A DNA stretch of 64,000 bases from Flavobacteriales bacterium (GTDB lineage: Bacteria; Bacteroidota; Bacteroidia; UBA10329), in contig JACJZQ010000015.1 of the NCBI GenBank assembly GCA_020635495.1, forward strand, positions 36,091 through 100,090, given 5' to 3'. This document shows positions 1-9,472 of this stretch, in pieces (positions within the stretch are counted from its first letter, which is position 1; each line of letters opens with the position of its first letter). The position numbers were made by a program, and so were the translations under genes. The notes beneath the pieces were generated by a model that did not search any database, was not told the DNA's origin, and worked only from the letters and a program-made list of their open reading frames with translations.

Positions 1-2473
1 GCTTTCTGAAAGCCATGTCGTATTCGGTAGGCACCAAACGTTCCAGTTTGATGCGTTTACGCGGCAGGTAACCCATGGTCTGCAACCCCAGCGGACGGTA
101 GAATTTCTCCATGGTGTAATCTTGCAACGGCTGCGCGGTCTTCTGCTCAATAACCCGTTTCATGTAGTAATAACCGAGGTCGCTGTACTTGTATTGCTGA
201 CGGTCTAACAGCCCCGATTCATTGATGAGGCGGTATATCGTATCCGGATAATCTTTGCGGATGAAGAGGTTCTGCGCCACCTGAATGGGAAACTCGGCAG
301 AGGAAGTGGTCCGGTAGTATTTCGGATTAGGATTACCATCCTTCATGGTCTGCTGGTAGAACGGAATCCAAGCCTTGAGTTGGGCGTAATGCGCCAGCAT
401 ATCGCGGAAGGTGATGTTCTTCTTGTTGGTGTTCTTGAGTTCGGTAAGATGGTCAGACACTTTCTGGTCCACATAGACCTCGCGTTGGTCTACCAACTTC
501 ATGAATGAGATGAGCGAACCCGCCACTTTCGTGATGGAGGCAAGGTCGTACACGTCATCTGTTCTTACCGCCTGTTTTCCTTCATAAGTATGATGCCCGA
601 AGGTTTTCTCGTACACCACTACCCCATCTTTGGCCACCAGCACCTGCGCACCGGGCGTGGCCTTTTTGGCAATGGCATCCAGCGTTAACGAATCTATGCG
701 CAGCAGCACCTTCTCATCCATGCCCACCTGTGCGGGTTCGCCATAGGCCAAACGGCTTTTGTAGGTTCTGATGCCGTTGCCTGCCCTGAATTCGCGATTG
801 GCGGTAACGGGCAATGTTCCAGAAACGCCAATACCTCCGAATATGGCCTGTGCAGCCATGCGTTCAGACACATCGGTCTGCTCGTACGAGAAAAGCAGGG
901 CGTTGGCGTGTTCCAATCCGGGCATTCTGGCCAGCGCGTACGGATTACCGAACACGTTGATGATGACCTCCGTACTATAGCTCAGTTCTCCGATAATATC
1001 GAGCAGGTCTTGCTCTATGCCGTAATTCCTGTTGCGCTTGCTGCTGAGTCCGTGAATGCTGAGAATGACCTTGTCGAAGGTTTTGAGTTCGTTCAGCAAG
1101 GCAAAACGCGTTTCCTGATCGGCACCTTTCTGCAATTGGAAATGCTCTACGGGCGCGTAGCGCGATAGGGTCTGCTGAAAGAGGTTTCCTTCCTTATCGT
1201 CATATACCAAAGAGGCAATGCTTTCTTCCAAATCCTTGATAGGAACCGCATTCTTGTTGATGAGCAGCGTGAGCGAATTGGCCACCAATTCATTGTGTAT
1301 GGCCCGCGCTTGGCTGTTGTTGAGGTCGGCTGTCAGATTTTGGAGGTCAACGGGTTTGTAGTTGTCCAACCCGAACCATGCTTTGGCCTCCAACACTTTG
1401 CGGCAACGTGCATCAATATCCGCTTGCGAAACGGTACCATCCTCCACTTTTTGGCGGATGAGTTCCATGGCCTTGGGAACGTCTTCGGCAAATTCCATGA
1501 CGTCATTTCCCGCTAGGAAGGCCATCAGTTCCACCTCGCCCGGACCGTAATACTTACTGACGCCTTTCATGTTGAGCGCATCGGTGAAAATGAGCCCTTC
1601 GAACCCTAGCGAATCTTTGAGCAGGCCGTTGACGATCTTAGGACTGAGCGTAGAAGCCTGATTCTCGGTATTGTCCAACTCTGGAATGTAGAGGTGCGCC
1701 ACCATCATGCTGCCCATTCCTGCTTCTATGGTGCGCTTGAAGGGGTAGAGTTCGAGTTCGTTCAGGCGTTTGTAATCATGCTTGATGATGGGCAACGTGA
1801 GGTGCGAATCGGAATCCGTATCGCCATGCCCCGGAAAGTGCTTGGCACAGGCAAGAATGTGGTTGTCCTGCATGCCTTTCATCACGGCAATTCCCTTGTT
1901 GGCCACGTTGACCTTATCCTCACCGAAACTCCGTGTTCCGATCACAGGATTCTCAGGGTTGCTGTTCACATCCACCACAGGTGCAAAGTTGATGTGCATG
2001 CCCAGACGTTTCATTTGGCGGGCCACTTCCGCGCCAAAATCGTACAGTAACGAATCGTTCTCTATGGCACCCAGCGTCATCTGACGAGGATAATCGATGG
2101 TAGAATCGAGGCGCATGCCCACACCCCATTCTGCATCCATGGCAATCATGAGCGGCACATCTGAAGCTTCTTGCAGGTAATTCTGCATAACCGCATGACG
2201 AACCGGACCGCCTTGGAAGAAAATGAGTCCGCCTATCTTGTGTTCACGGATCAGATTCTCCAAATCTTTAATATGAGTTGAATCCTTATTAGAGTAGGCC
2301 GCCACCATGAACAGTTGCGCCAAGCGTTGGTCTGGCGTAAGGGTGTTGAATACCGAATCGACCCAAGCCTGTTTGTTGTGGTTGAAGAAAACGGGGCGTT
2401 CCTGTGCAACGGACCAAGAGGTCTGCCCCATCAGCACCACGATCAAAAGGAAAAAACTGGTTGTTCGACTCAT
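1..2473 (-). CDS. Glycoside hydrolase family 3 / serine beta-lactamase-like fusion (3' end outside window)
   Basis: Reads from an ATG at 2473 to the window edge without a stop, so at least 824 residues are present and the C-terminus is missing. An N-terminal hydrophobic segment (FFLLIVVLMG then SWSVAQ) is a signal peptide. The GH3 part carries the NagZ-type signature KHFPGHGDTDSDSH near residue 208, with the Asp/His pair used by beta-N-acetylglucosaminidases. Further on, SITK (Ser646, Lys649) fits the SxxK motif and YSD near residue 763 fits the YxN-like motif of class C beta-lactamases and penicillin-binding esterases. GH3 plus beta-lactamase fusions are common in Bacteroidota; a role in trimming cell-wall sugars in the periplasm is inferred from the two domains. 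The substrate of the serine hydrolase half cannot be told from sequence. Confidence 0.85.
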   Translation of the reverse strand, partial: MSRTTSFFLLIVVLMGQTSWSVAQERPVFFNHNKQAWVDSVFNTLTPDQRLAQLFMVAAYSNKDSTHIKDLENLIREHKIGGLIFFQGGPVRHAVMQNYLQEASDVPLMIAMDAEWGVGMRLDSTIDYPRQMTLGAIENDSLLYDFGAEVARQMKRLGMHINFAPVVDVNSNPENPVIGTRSFGEDKVNVANKGIAVMKGMQDNHILACAKHFPGHGDTDSDSHLTLPIIKHDYKRLNELELYPFKRTIEAGMGSMMVAHLYIPELDNTENQASTLSPKIVNGLLKDSLGFEGLIFTDALNMKGVSKYYGPGEVELMAFLAGNDVMEFAEDVPKAMELIRQKVEDGTVSQADIDARCRKVLEAKAWFGLDNYKPVDLQNLTADLNNSQARAIHNELVANSLTLLINKNAVPIKDLEESIASLVYDDKEGNLFQQTLSRYAPVEHFQLQKGADQETRFALLNELKTFDKVILSIHGLSSKRNRNYGIEQDLLDIIGELSYSTEVIINVFGNPYALARMPGLEHANALLFSYEQTDVSERMAAQAIFGGIGVSGTLPVTANREFRAGNGIRTYKSRLAYGEPAQVGMDEKVLLRIDSLTLDAIAKKATPGAQVLVAKDGVVVYEKTFGHHTYEGKQAVRTDDVYDLASITKVAGSLISFMKLVDQREVYVDQKVSDHLTELKNTNKKNITFRDMLAHYAQLKAWIPFYQQTMKDGNPNPKYYRTTSSAEFPIQVAQNLFIRKDYPDTIYRLINESGLLDRQQYKYSDLGYYYMKRVIEQKTAQPLQDYTMEKFYRPLGLQTMGYLPRKRIKLERLVPTEYDMAFRK

Positions 2474-2553
2474 ATCTCTCGAAGGTGAACAAATAATGAG
2501 CCGCGGAATTTCGTTTAACATGTTAATTATTCACACGTTCCTGTCAGATCAAA

Positions 2554-2561
2554 TAACTTTG
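2554..2561 (+). promoter_or_regulatory. Bacteroidota -7 box (TAACTTTG) before the small protein/mutL pair
   Basis: The eight bases match the known Bacteroidota TAnnTTTG -7 consensus exactly and end four bases before the ATG at 2566. No clear TTG -33 element is seen about 20 bases upstream, so the call rests on the -7 box alone. Confidence 0.4.
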
Positions 2562-2565
2562 AGGC

Positions 2566-2859
2566 ATGAGTATGCGCATTCCTTCCATGTTTAAGACCCC
2601 GAGGCACCGCACCTTCGACTACAAACCCATCATCTATGATGAGCAAAAGGAGAAGAAGCGGAAACTGAATGAATTGGTAGAAGCACAGAAGAATGGCGAA
2701 CTCTCTGACGAGGTGAGACAGGCCCGTATCAGAAAGATACTTGGGCACCGCATGTCTGACCCACGATTCGATAGAAAACGACAATCTCTGAACCAAATGA
2801 TGCGTTTGATCGCCATCATGGCCGTACTTTTCGGGCTGTTCTGGTTTTTACTGAGCTAG
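2566..2859 (+). CDS. Small C-terminally membrane-anchored protein, unknown function
   Basis: 97 residues. The N-terminal two thirds are highly charged (a Lys/Glu-rich stretch around residues 25-45, helical in character) and the last 20 residues form one membrane segment (LIAIMAVLFGLFWFLL) ending three residues before the C-terminus, so it is probably a tail-anchored or N-in protein with a cytoplasmic charged domain. A second ATG two codons in (MSMR) is an alternative start. It lies 14 bases before mutL and behind a good -7 box, so the two are probably co-transcribed. No family recognised; function unknown. Confidence 0.7.
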   Translation: MSMRIPSMFKTPRHRTFDYKPIIYDEQKEKKRKLNELVEAQKNGELSDEVRQARIRKILGHRMSDPRFDRKRQSLNQMMRLIAIMAVLFGLFWFLLS

Positions 2860-2873
2860 AGCCGAGACAAAGT

Positions 2874-4694
2874 ATGGGAGACATTATCCGCCTACTTCCT
2901 GATTCCGTTGCCAACCAGATTGCCGCTGGTGAGGTTATTCAGCGCCCAGCTTCGGCTGTGAAGGAGTTGCTGGAGAATTCTGTAGATGCTGGTGCAAGCA
3001 AGATCCAACTCATTATTGAAGATGCGGGTAAGGTTCTGATCCAAGTGATTGATAACGGCAAAGGCATGAGCGAGAATGATGCGCGCATGTGCTTTGAGCG
3101 CCATGCCACTTCCAAGATCGAGACGGCCGACCAACTTTTTGCCATCAATACCAAAGGGTTTCGTGGCGAAGCAATGGCTTCGATTGCGGCTGTGGCACAA
3201 GTGGAAATGAAAACCCGAACAGAGGATAATCCGATCGGGGTACAGATAAACATTGCGGGTTCCAAAATTCAGAAGCAGGAAGCTTGTCAGACGCCTGTGG
3301 GCACCAGCACAAGCGTCAAGAATCTGTTCTTCAATGTTCCTGCGCGAAGAAATTTCCTAAAATCGAATCAAGTGGAAATGCGGCACATCATGGATGAGTT
3401 CATCCGCGTGGCGCTGCCGCACACCAATATTGAAATGAGTCTTCACCATGATGGTGATGAGATCTTTCATCTGAAAGCAGGTAAACTCCGCCAACGTATC
3501 GTGGAACTCTTCGGAAAAGGCTTCAATGAGAAATTGGTTCCAATCTCTGAGGAGACCAGCATTGCCAAAATCAGCGGCTTTGTAGGCAAGCCCGATTTTG
3601 CACGGAAAAAGCGTGGCGAACAGTTCTTCTTTGTGAACGACCGTTTCATCAAAAGTGGCTATCTGAACCACGCAATTGCAAGCGCCTACGATGATCTGCT
3701 GCAGGAGAAAATGCACCCTGCCTACTTCGTTTTCTTTGAGGTGAATCCGAGTTTCATCGACATCAACATCCATCCTACCAAAACTGAGATCAAGTTTGAG
3801 GATGAGAAATCGGTTTACGCCATTCTGCGTTCGGCCACGCGGCAATCTTTGGGTAAGTACAACATCTCTCCCACCTTGGATTTCGACCAGGAAATGAGCA
3901 TCACATTTCCGCCTCCGCCCAAGAATGTAACGATGTTCCAGCCAGAGTTGCCCGTGAAGCAATCAGGTTCCGTATCCGCCAAAGGCGCACACTCTGCAGC
4001 CATGGTCAACAGTAGAACAGAAGGCTGGGCCGCAAAGCCCGAAGACGATTGGCAAAAGCTGTACGAGGGGTTGCAATCTCAACCACAGGAAACCACCACC
4101 GTGCAAAGTAGCATGTCGGTTGGCGGTACCGAAAAGAAACGCACCGTTCAACTGCACGGTCGATACATTTTATCTACCGTAAAATCCGGTGCCATCATCA
4201 TTGACCAGAAACGCGCACACCAACGTGTGATCTACGAACAGATCATCCGCAGTTTGGCCATGCAGCAGATTCCGAAACAACAGCAATTGTTTCCGATCAA
4301 TCTCGAACTGAACAGTGCCGATTCCAAGACCCTTTCCGGCATTCTGGATGAATTGAAACTCTTTGGTATTGACATTGAGCCATTCGGCAAGAATGCATTT
4401 GTGATCCAAGGCTTGGCCACCTTCATTGATGAGAATTCGGTGCGGGATGTGATCGATGAAATTCTGGAAGAATACAACAGTTCTGGAAATCTGAAAGGCA
4501 GCAAACGACAGGAAAAATTGGCGCAGGCCATGGCACGGAAAGCAGCCATTCCGTATGGAAAAATGCTGCAGGAAGAGGAAATGACCCAGCTTATTGATGA
4601 GCTCTTCGCCTGCGACCTGCCCTACACCGCTCCCAACGGAAAACCAACCTTAATTACGTTAGGATTGGACGAATTGGAGAAAAGGTTTGGGTGA
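2874..4694 (+). CDS. mutL: DNA mismatch repair protein MutL
   Basis: 606 residues, normal length. The GHKL ATPase motifs are intact: ELLENSVDAGA near residue 32, DNGKGM near 61, and TSKI followed by GFRGEAMAS near 82-103; PARRNFLKS follows. MutL couples MutS mismatch recognition to strand excision. The C-terminal domain is present, but the metal-dependent nicking motif DQHA(x)2E(x)4E reads DQKRAHQRVIYE at residues 444-455, so His, Ala and the first Glu are replaced by Lys, Arg and Gln. Whether nicking activity remains is uncertain; the change may be shared by relatives. The terminal region (SPNG-like TAPNGKPT) fits Bacteroidota MutL. No mutS is in the window. Confidence 0.96.
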   Translation: MGDIIRLLPDSVANQIAAGEVIQRPASAVKELLENSVDAGASKIQLIIEDAGKVLIQVIDNGKGMSENDARMCFERHATSKIETADQLFAINTKGFRGEAMASIAAVAQVEMKTRTEDNPIGVQINIAGSKIQKQEACQTPVGTSTSVKNLFFNVPARRNFLKSNQVEMRHIMDEFIRVALPHTNIEMSLHHDGDEIFHLKAGKLRQRIVELFGKGFNEKLVPISEETSIAKISGFVGKPDFARKKRGEQFFFVNDRFIKSGYLNHAIASAYDDLLQEKMHPAYFVFFEVNPSFIDINIHPTKTEIKFEDEKSVYAILRSATRQSLGKYNISPTLDFDQEMSITFPPPPKNVTMFQPELPVKQSGSVSAKGAHSAAMVNSRTEGWAAKPEDDWQKLYEGLQSQPQETTTVQSSMSVGGTEKKRTVQLHGRYILSTVKSGAIIIDQKRAHQRVIYEQIIRSLAMQQIPKQQQLFPINLELNSADSKTLSGILDELKLFGIDIEPFGKNAFVIQGLATFIDENSVRDVIDEILEEYNSSGNLKGSKRQEKLAQAMARKAAIPYGKMLQEEEMTQLIDELFACDLPYTAPNGKPTLITLGLDELEKRFG

Positions 4695-4772
4695 GTTAGG
4701 CGTAAGTCAAAAGGCCTAAGGCAAAAGAAACCTTACCAACCTTATGCCTTGTTACTTATTCCTTACGACCAA

Positions 4773-4808
4773 CAAAAAGAAACCCCGCACAACCGTGGTC
4801 ATGCGGGG
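4773..4808 (-). terminator. Rho-independent terminator of the rhodanese gene
   Basis: On the minus strand CCCCGCA (4808-4802) and TGCGGGG (4789-4783) form a perfect 7-bp GC-rich stem with a 12-base loop, followed by TTTCTTTTTG. It sits about 45 bases after the stop of the rhodanese gene and points the right way for it. Confidence 0.85.
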
Positions 4809-4850
4809 TCAACCATTGATAGGCCTCTAACCATCAACCTTTTTCCTACA

Positions 4851-5162
4851 TCACATCATCGCCTGCACACTATTCCAAGGCCCACCATTCTCCACCTCAA
4901 TACCAGCCTTTCTAAGCTGATCTGCTGCCATACCACTTCTCGCTCCCGAACGGCAACAGGTAACAATCGGCTTGTTCTTGCGCTTCAACTCGTTCACTTT
5001 ATTTGGAATGATATTCAACGGAATATTGACCGACTCTTTGATGTGACCTGCTTTGTACTCTTCCGGAGTTCTTACATCAATTATCAAAGCACCTCTTTGA
5101 AGAAGGTCGCTCACTTTTTCGTTGGTCTTTGTTCCTCCGAACAATGTTGAAAATATGCCCAT
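4851..5162 (-). CDS. Single-domain rhodanese-like protein
   Basis: 103 residues, a single rhodanese domain. Typical features are LIIDVRTPEEYKAGHI near residues 26-41 and the active-site loop CRSGARS starting at Cys70, which would carry the persulfide in sulfur transfer. Cys69 next to it is an extra cysteine. No signal peptide is evident; the N-terminus (MGIFSTLFGG) is short and weakly hydrophobic. It stands alone, between mutL (convergent) and the multiheme cytochrome (divergent), with its own terminator. The physiological sulfur donor and acceptor are unknown. Confidence 0.9.
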   Translation of the reverse strand: MGIFSTLFGGTKTNEKVSDLLQRGALIIDVRTPEEYKAGHIKESVNIPLNIIPNKVNELKRKNKPIVTCCRSGARSGMAADQLRKAGIEVENGGPWNSVQAMM

Positions 5163-5303
5163 GATTCTTTTGTCTTGATTTGTTGGAACAAAGGTGGGGT
5201 CGGTCAGTTATATAAATCGTAACAAGAGTTACATAAGGTTTGTCGTAGCGTGAACTTAATCGAGTACGAAAACAGGTATTTTAGTCGCCACTAAACCCGA
5301 ACC

Positions 5304-7250
5304 ATGCACAAGCATCTGAAAATTGGAATCGTTCTTCTCGTTGCGCTGACCACGTACCTCGCCTCCATTGCCAATTACCAATGGAGTCGGTCTAACGCAT
5401 ATCACGGTCCTAACGAGATCAACTTTTTCCGTGGCAACAACATTGGTTTGCCATTGGCCGATAACGGTTACTTCAAAGCATCTGGCAATTGCGATGGCTG
5501 CCACGGTTATGATGAGACCATGGAAGCTAACGTGAATGAAGCGGGAGATGACATCAGTCCGGTTACCATGTGGCGCGGAACCATGATGGCCAATTCGGCC
5601 AAAGACCCGCTATGGAGAGCAAAAGTGAGCCACGAAGTTGCCATTAATCCTTCGCATCAGGAAGCGTTGGAAGACAAGTGTACTTCTTGCCACGCTCCAA
5701 TGGGAAAATACTCTCATGTTGAATTCAATATTGGCCCTTACGGTATGGATGATCTGGAAAACGATTCGTTGGGTATGGATGGTGTTTCGTGCTTGGCGTG
5801 TCACAAACAGTCTACGCAAGACCTCGGCAATCTGAACTCAGGTAATTTGAATTTTGCTTCTCAACCCGTGGCATTCGGTCCGTTTGGGAAACCATTTGAA
5901 GCACCTATGCAAGATCTGGTAGGTATTCTCCCTGTTGAAAGTGAGCATATTCAAGATGCTGGAATCTGTGCCGGATGTCACACGTTACTAACTAATAGTG
6001 TTGACCTACAAGGAACATCCACTGGAGAGACGTTTGTGGAGCAGGCCACTTACCACGAATGGCTGAACTCGGCTTACAATGATGGCGAGCCCTTGGCGCA
6101 GACCTGCCAAGAATGCCACATGCCAGAAGAAGATGCAGACGTTATTCTGTCCGCTGGTTATTCAGAATTGTTTCCAAGGTCTGGAGTTAGAAGACATGAG
6201 TTGGTCGGTGGCAATACGTTCATGCTGAAGCTGATGAAAGACAATGCCGTCTCTATCGGTTTGGCGGCTACGGATGAGGTGATGGACTCAACCATTGCGC
6301 GAACTACAAGAATGCTAAAGAATCAGACCGTTGACCTTGACCTCGAGTTTGCAACGTTTGCCAACGATACGGGCTATTTTGAAGTGAGATTGGAAAACAA
6401 GGCAGGCCACAAATTCCCTTCGGGTTATCCAGCACGTAGAGCATTTGTTGAGTTCTTGGTTCTGCAAGGCAATGGAGATACGCTTTTCCAATCTGGACTG
6501 ATGAACCCCGATTACACCGTTTCTGGTGAGAATGCCGACTACGAACCACATTACAACGTGATCAACAGTCCGAGTCAGGCGCAGATCTACGAGATGGTAA
6601 TGGGAGATGTGAACAGCAACGTTACAACCGTCTTGGAACGCGCTTATGTCCACCTGAAGGACAATCGCCTGGCTCCGGCAGGTTTCACCACCTCACATGC
6701 TGCTTACGATACAACTCAGATTGTTGGAAACGCTCTATCAGATTCCGATTTCAACTTCGAAGGATTTGAAGGTTCCGGTACAGATATGATACGGTATCAC
6801 GTTCCGTTGAACGGATACAACGGAACCATCAAGGTCATCGCACGGATGAAGTATCAATCGGTTCCACCACGGTTTTTGACGGAGATGTTCGCGGTTTCAA
6901 CACCAGAGATCGATGCGTTTGAATCCATGTACAATAATGCTGATAAGAGCCCTGTGCTCATCGCGGCAGATTCCATTCTGAGCATCAATGTGGTTACTGA
7001 TGTGGCTGAAGTTTCAGAACCGGACATCGTGATTTACCCGAACCCGACCACCAATGGATTGGTGAGACTGAAAGGCAAGGATGTGAACCGAATCACTTCT
7101 GTTCAGGTGTTTGATGTCAAAGGAAAGTTGGTCAGTAAGCATTCTCAGTTGAACAACACCACCATTGAACTGCCAGAATCACAAGGTGTTTATATCATCA
7201 GATACGAAGGCGACTTCGGATTCCGTGTTCGAAGGGTGCTGAGGAAGTAA
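5304..7250 (+). CDS. Pentaheme c-type cytochrome with T9SS C-terminal sorting domain
   Basis: 648 residues. An N-terminal hydrophobic segment (residues 7-23) serves as signal peptide or anchor. Five CxxCH haem-binding motifs are visible: CDGCH (from Cys63), CTSCH, CLACH, CAGCH and CQECH, all in the first 280 residues. The middle is a beta-rich region without recognised motif. The last ~80 residues (from IVIYPNPTTNGLVRL through VFDVKGKLV to GVYIIRYEG) are a classical type A T9SS sorting domain, so the protein is predicted to be exported through the outer membrane and attached to the cell surface or released. Electron partner unknown; a role in extracellular or outer-membrane electron transfer is inference. 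Stands alone, upstream of a small HExxH gene 30 bases away. Confidence 0.9.
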   Translation: MHKHLKIGIVLLVALTTYLASIANYQWSRSNAYHGPNEINFFRGNNIGLPLADNGYFKASGNCDGCHGYDETMEANVNEAGDDISPVTMWRGTMMANSAKDPLWRAKVSHEVAINPSHQEALEDKCTSCHAPMGKYSHVEFNIGPYGMDDLENDSLGMDGVSCLACHKQSTQDLGNLNSGNLNFASQPVAFGPFGKPFEAPMQDLVGILPVESEHIQDAGICAGCHTLLTNSVDLQGTSTGETFVEQATYHEWLNSAYNDGEPLAQTCQECHMPEEDADVILSAGYSELFPRSGVRRHELVGGNTFMLKLMKDNAVSIGLAATDEVMDSTIARTTRMLKNQTVDLDLEFATFANDTGYFEVRLENKAGHKFPSGYPARRAFVEFLVLQGNGDTLFQSGLMNPDYTVSGENADYEPHYNVINSPSQAQIYEMVMGDVNSNVTTVLERAYVHLKDNRLAPAGFTTSHAAYDTTQIVGNALSDSDFNFEGFEGSGTDMIRYHVPLNGYNGTIKVIARMKYQSVPPRFLTEMFAVSTPEIDAFESMYNNADKSPVLIAADSILSINVVTDVAEVSEPDIVIYPNPTTNGLVRLKGKDVNRITSVQVFDVKGKLVSKHSQLNNTTIELPESQGVYIIRYEGDFGFRVRRVLRK

Positions 7251-7280
7251 CAATCAGCCTCAAACCTCGTTGCACTTGGC

Positions 7281-7997
7281 ATGAAAGGATTTGGTCGTCT
7301 CATCAAGTGCAGCTTGGTTCTGACTTTTGCGGTAATTGTCATTTATGTTGGGTTACTGATCGTTCCGAATGTGCTGTTTGCCCATCAGGTTGCTTACAAG
7401 CAATTCAGTGTCTATTCAGATCGTCCAATTGATGCGAACATCTCAATTGTATTGAATGATGTTGCCGATAGATTATCGTACTCGGAACTGTACTCTGAAT
7501 CAACACAGTTAAACATTTATCTCTGCCATGATAATTGGCGTTTTACTTTACTGACCAGAAATCCAAATGCGGGCGGTCAGGTCAATTTTCTGCTGTCCTC
7601 AAACATTTTTATCCGCGATTGCGATATCGCATCCAATAAGTTGATTCCTCCGAGTGGTTGGATGTTCGAAATGGATTCGAGGCCCCTTTCCTACTTCATT
7701 GCGCACGAGTCGGTCCATGCCTTTCAGCGAAAGTTCGACCCGTTAATGATCATTACAACACCCGTGCATGTCATTGAAGGGTATGCAGATTACATCGCAA
7801 AAAGACCCGCGTTTGATTTTAGAGAGTATGCAGAATTGCTATTGCAGAACGACCCATCCATGAATCCGAAAAATGGATTGTACAAGAGGTATCACCTCTA
7901 CAATGCCATCCTGATCGATTCGCTGGGTATGACTTTTCAGGAAATAGTATCCAACCCTCCTGAACTTGAAACGACTCTCGACTATTGTAGGAATTAA
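7281..7997 (+). CDS. Membrane-anchored HExxH putative metallopeptidase
   Basis: 238 residues with one N-terminal membrane segment (about residues 8-30), the rest probably periplasmic. HESVHAFQ near residue 144 fits the HExxH zinc site, and EGYADY about 25 residues later could supply the third ligand (Glu) as in gluzincin peptidases. No named family is recognised. It starts 30 bases after the cytochrome gene and may be co-transcribed with it. Its stop shares the palindrome TTAA with the stop of the convergent DUF2461 gene. Peptidase activity is inferred only from the motif pair. Confidence 0.65.
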   Translation: MKGFGRLIKCSLVLTFAVIVIYVGLLIVPNVLFAHQVAYKQFSVYSDRPIDANISIVLNDVADRLSYSELYSESTQLNIYLCHDNWRFTLLTRNPNAGGQVNFLLSSNIFIRDCDIASNKLIPPSGWMFEMDSRPLSYFIAHESVHAFQRKFDPLMIITTPVHVIEGYADYIAKRPAFDFREYAELLLQNDPSMNPKNGLYKRYHLYNAILIDSLGMTFQEIVSNPPELETTLDYCRN

Positions 7998-8665
7998 AGT
8001 CCTCGGGCTTTCGTGAGGAATTTCCGCATGGGCTCACTGGCGTGGAAGTGGTCCATGATCACATCTGCAAAATCTTCTCTAAGAATGGTTTCCGGTGGTA
8101 GTGATGCGAAGAAATAGAACTGCTTATTGAACAGTAGCGGTTGCTTTTCTGCAGCCTCTTTGAATTCTTTCGGCAGTGTTTTGTTCTTCTCGCCTCTCAA
8201 TTCTCCGAATTTCTTCTTGAAGTCCTTGTCGGCCAGAATGGCATCCAACTCCGAAGAATGCTTCATAATGTACTGACGCACCTGAAGCAACACATCCTTC
8301 TCTGGCATGTACAGGCCGCTGTAGAATCTGAAATGCTCAGGCCCCAACTCCAAGTACATGCCCGGAATTCCCATGCCTTCCTTTTTCCCTCCGGGTGAAA
8401 TGACAGCGCCCATCTGCAACTTGTAAGGCGATTTGTCCTTGCTGAATCGAATATCCCGGTTAATACGAAAGATGGCATCCTTGGCTTCTCCTGCAAAACG
8501 GTCGTCTTCAGCGGCAGCTCTGTTGATCATGTCCTGCACAAAATCCTTGAACGGTTCCTTGACCGATTTCTCGTAACGCTTCTTATTCTCATGAAACCAA
8601 TCCTTGTGGTTGTTGGCTGCGAGTTCTTTGAAAAAGTTGAGAAAGTCTTCTGTGAAGTATGCCAT
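7994..8665 (-). CDS. DUF2461 (TIGR02453) family protein
   Basis: 223 residues, the usual length of this family. The characteristic N-terminus FLNFFKELAANNHKDWF, then IFRINRDIRFSKDKSPYK near residue 64-82 and the GMYLELGPEHFRFYSGLYMP region are all typical. The family is widespread and conserved in Bacteroidota and actinobacteria but has no established biochemical role. No signal peptide; presumably cytoplasmic. It overlaps the upstream convergent gene by four bases (shared TTAA stop). Confidence 0.88.
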   Translation of the reverse strand: MAYFTEDFLNFFKELAANNHKDWFHENKKRYEKSVKEPFKDFVQDMINRAAAEDDRFAGEAKDAIFRINRDIRFSKDKSPYKLQMGAVISPGGKKEGMGIPGMYLELGPEHFRFYSGLYMPEKDVLLQVRQYIMKHSSELDAILADKDFKKKFGELRGEKNKTLPKEFKEAAEKQPLLFNKQFYFFASLPPETILREDFADVIMDHFHASEPMRKFLTKARGL

Positions 8666-8724
8666 TGTCTCTGATTTGCGCTAAATGTACAAACAGGCTT
8701 TACTCGGATTGATGATCAGCAGAA

Positions 8725-9345
8725 CTAATGAAATTCTTTTCTCATGTCTCTCATTACACGACCCTTGGTATACTTCATCCAATTGAGTATAGCACCTGCC
8801 CAATAGTTTCGGAAACCGAAGCCTTTGGCCTCTCCTATCAGTTCATGAAAATAGAGCACGTCTTTGGTCTGGATATCGAAGAACACGATGTAGCCAAAAC
8901 CCATTTCTCGGACCTTATTGAACGATTCCACCAGCAAAACAACACCTATTCCCTCTTTGAATTCAGTGATGTTATAGGCCTGAGTTATGCTTGGAATTTC
9001 TTCCTTAGGAATGCTGTAGGATTTGTCGATGACCAACGACTTCACCTTCACTTGGTCATTGACCTCATTGATCATTCCGTAGTCGTATTTCAGATCACTA
9101 ATAGATAGAGCCCTACCCCATTCGTATTTATCCGACTCACTGATCATCAGATCATTCCACTTTCTGAAATATTCCTCTTTGATGGCCACAGGATTGTTGA
9201 ATCCATCACTTCCGATCAGCTTGGCTCTGGAAAAATCCAACCCGAACCAAACTACATCGCACTTCTGGTTCAGGAAATCTTTCATGGTGTACTGCCCAAA
9301 TGAGACAACGGGCAAAAGGAGCAGAATGAGAATTAAGCTTCGCAT
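8725..9345 (-). CDS. Secreted protein of unknown function
   Basis: 206 residues from the ATG at 9345, chosen because it puts a clean signal peptide (MRSLILILLLLPVVSFGQ) at the N-terminus; an ATG eight codons upstream (9369) would add MMAGRSFA in front of it. The mature protein is a mixed alpha/beta sequence with a notable motif-like stretch FDIQTKDVLYFHELIGEAKGF. I do not recognise the family, though proteins of this type (single secreted domain, about 200 residues) are frequent in Bacteroidota. It stands alone, divergent from the TonB-type receptor. Confidence 0.75.
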   Translation of the reverse strand: MRSLILILLLLPVVSFGQYTMKDFLNQKCDVVWFGLDFSRAKLIGSDGFNNPVAIKEEYFRKWNDLMISESDKYEWGRALSISDLKYDYGMINEVNDQVKVKSLVIDKSYSIPKEEIPSITQAYNITEFKEGIGVVLLVESFNKVREMGFGYIVFFDIQTKDVLYFHELIGEAKGFGFRNYWAGAILNWMKYTKGRVMRDMRKEFH

Positions 9346-9472
9346 GGCAAATGATCTTCCTGCCATCAAATGTAAATTTTAGCAGAAGTTGGCCGCTATT
9401 AACCTCAGAAAGTTCAATTCCTGTTAAACCTATTACTGATTTCTGAGTCAGAGCGGCTTACTTTGCCGCCCT

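Noticed and set aside
3357..3962. 201-codon antisense open frame inside mutL
   Set aside because: Lies wholly opposite conserved mutL sequence and shows no domain.
4694..4770. Short near-repeats (CCTTA, GGCCTAAGGC) after mutL
   Set aside because: Too short and irregular to be a repeat element or a terminator for mutL.
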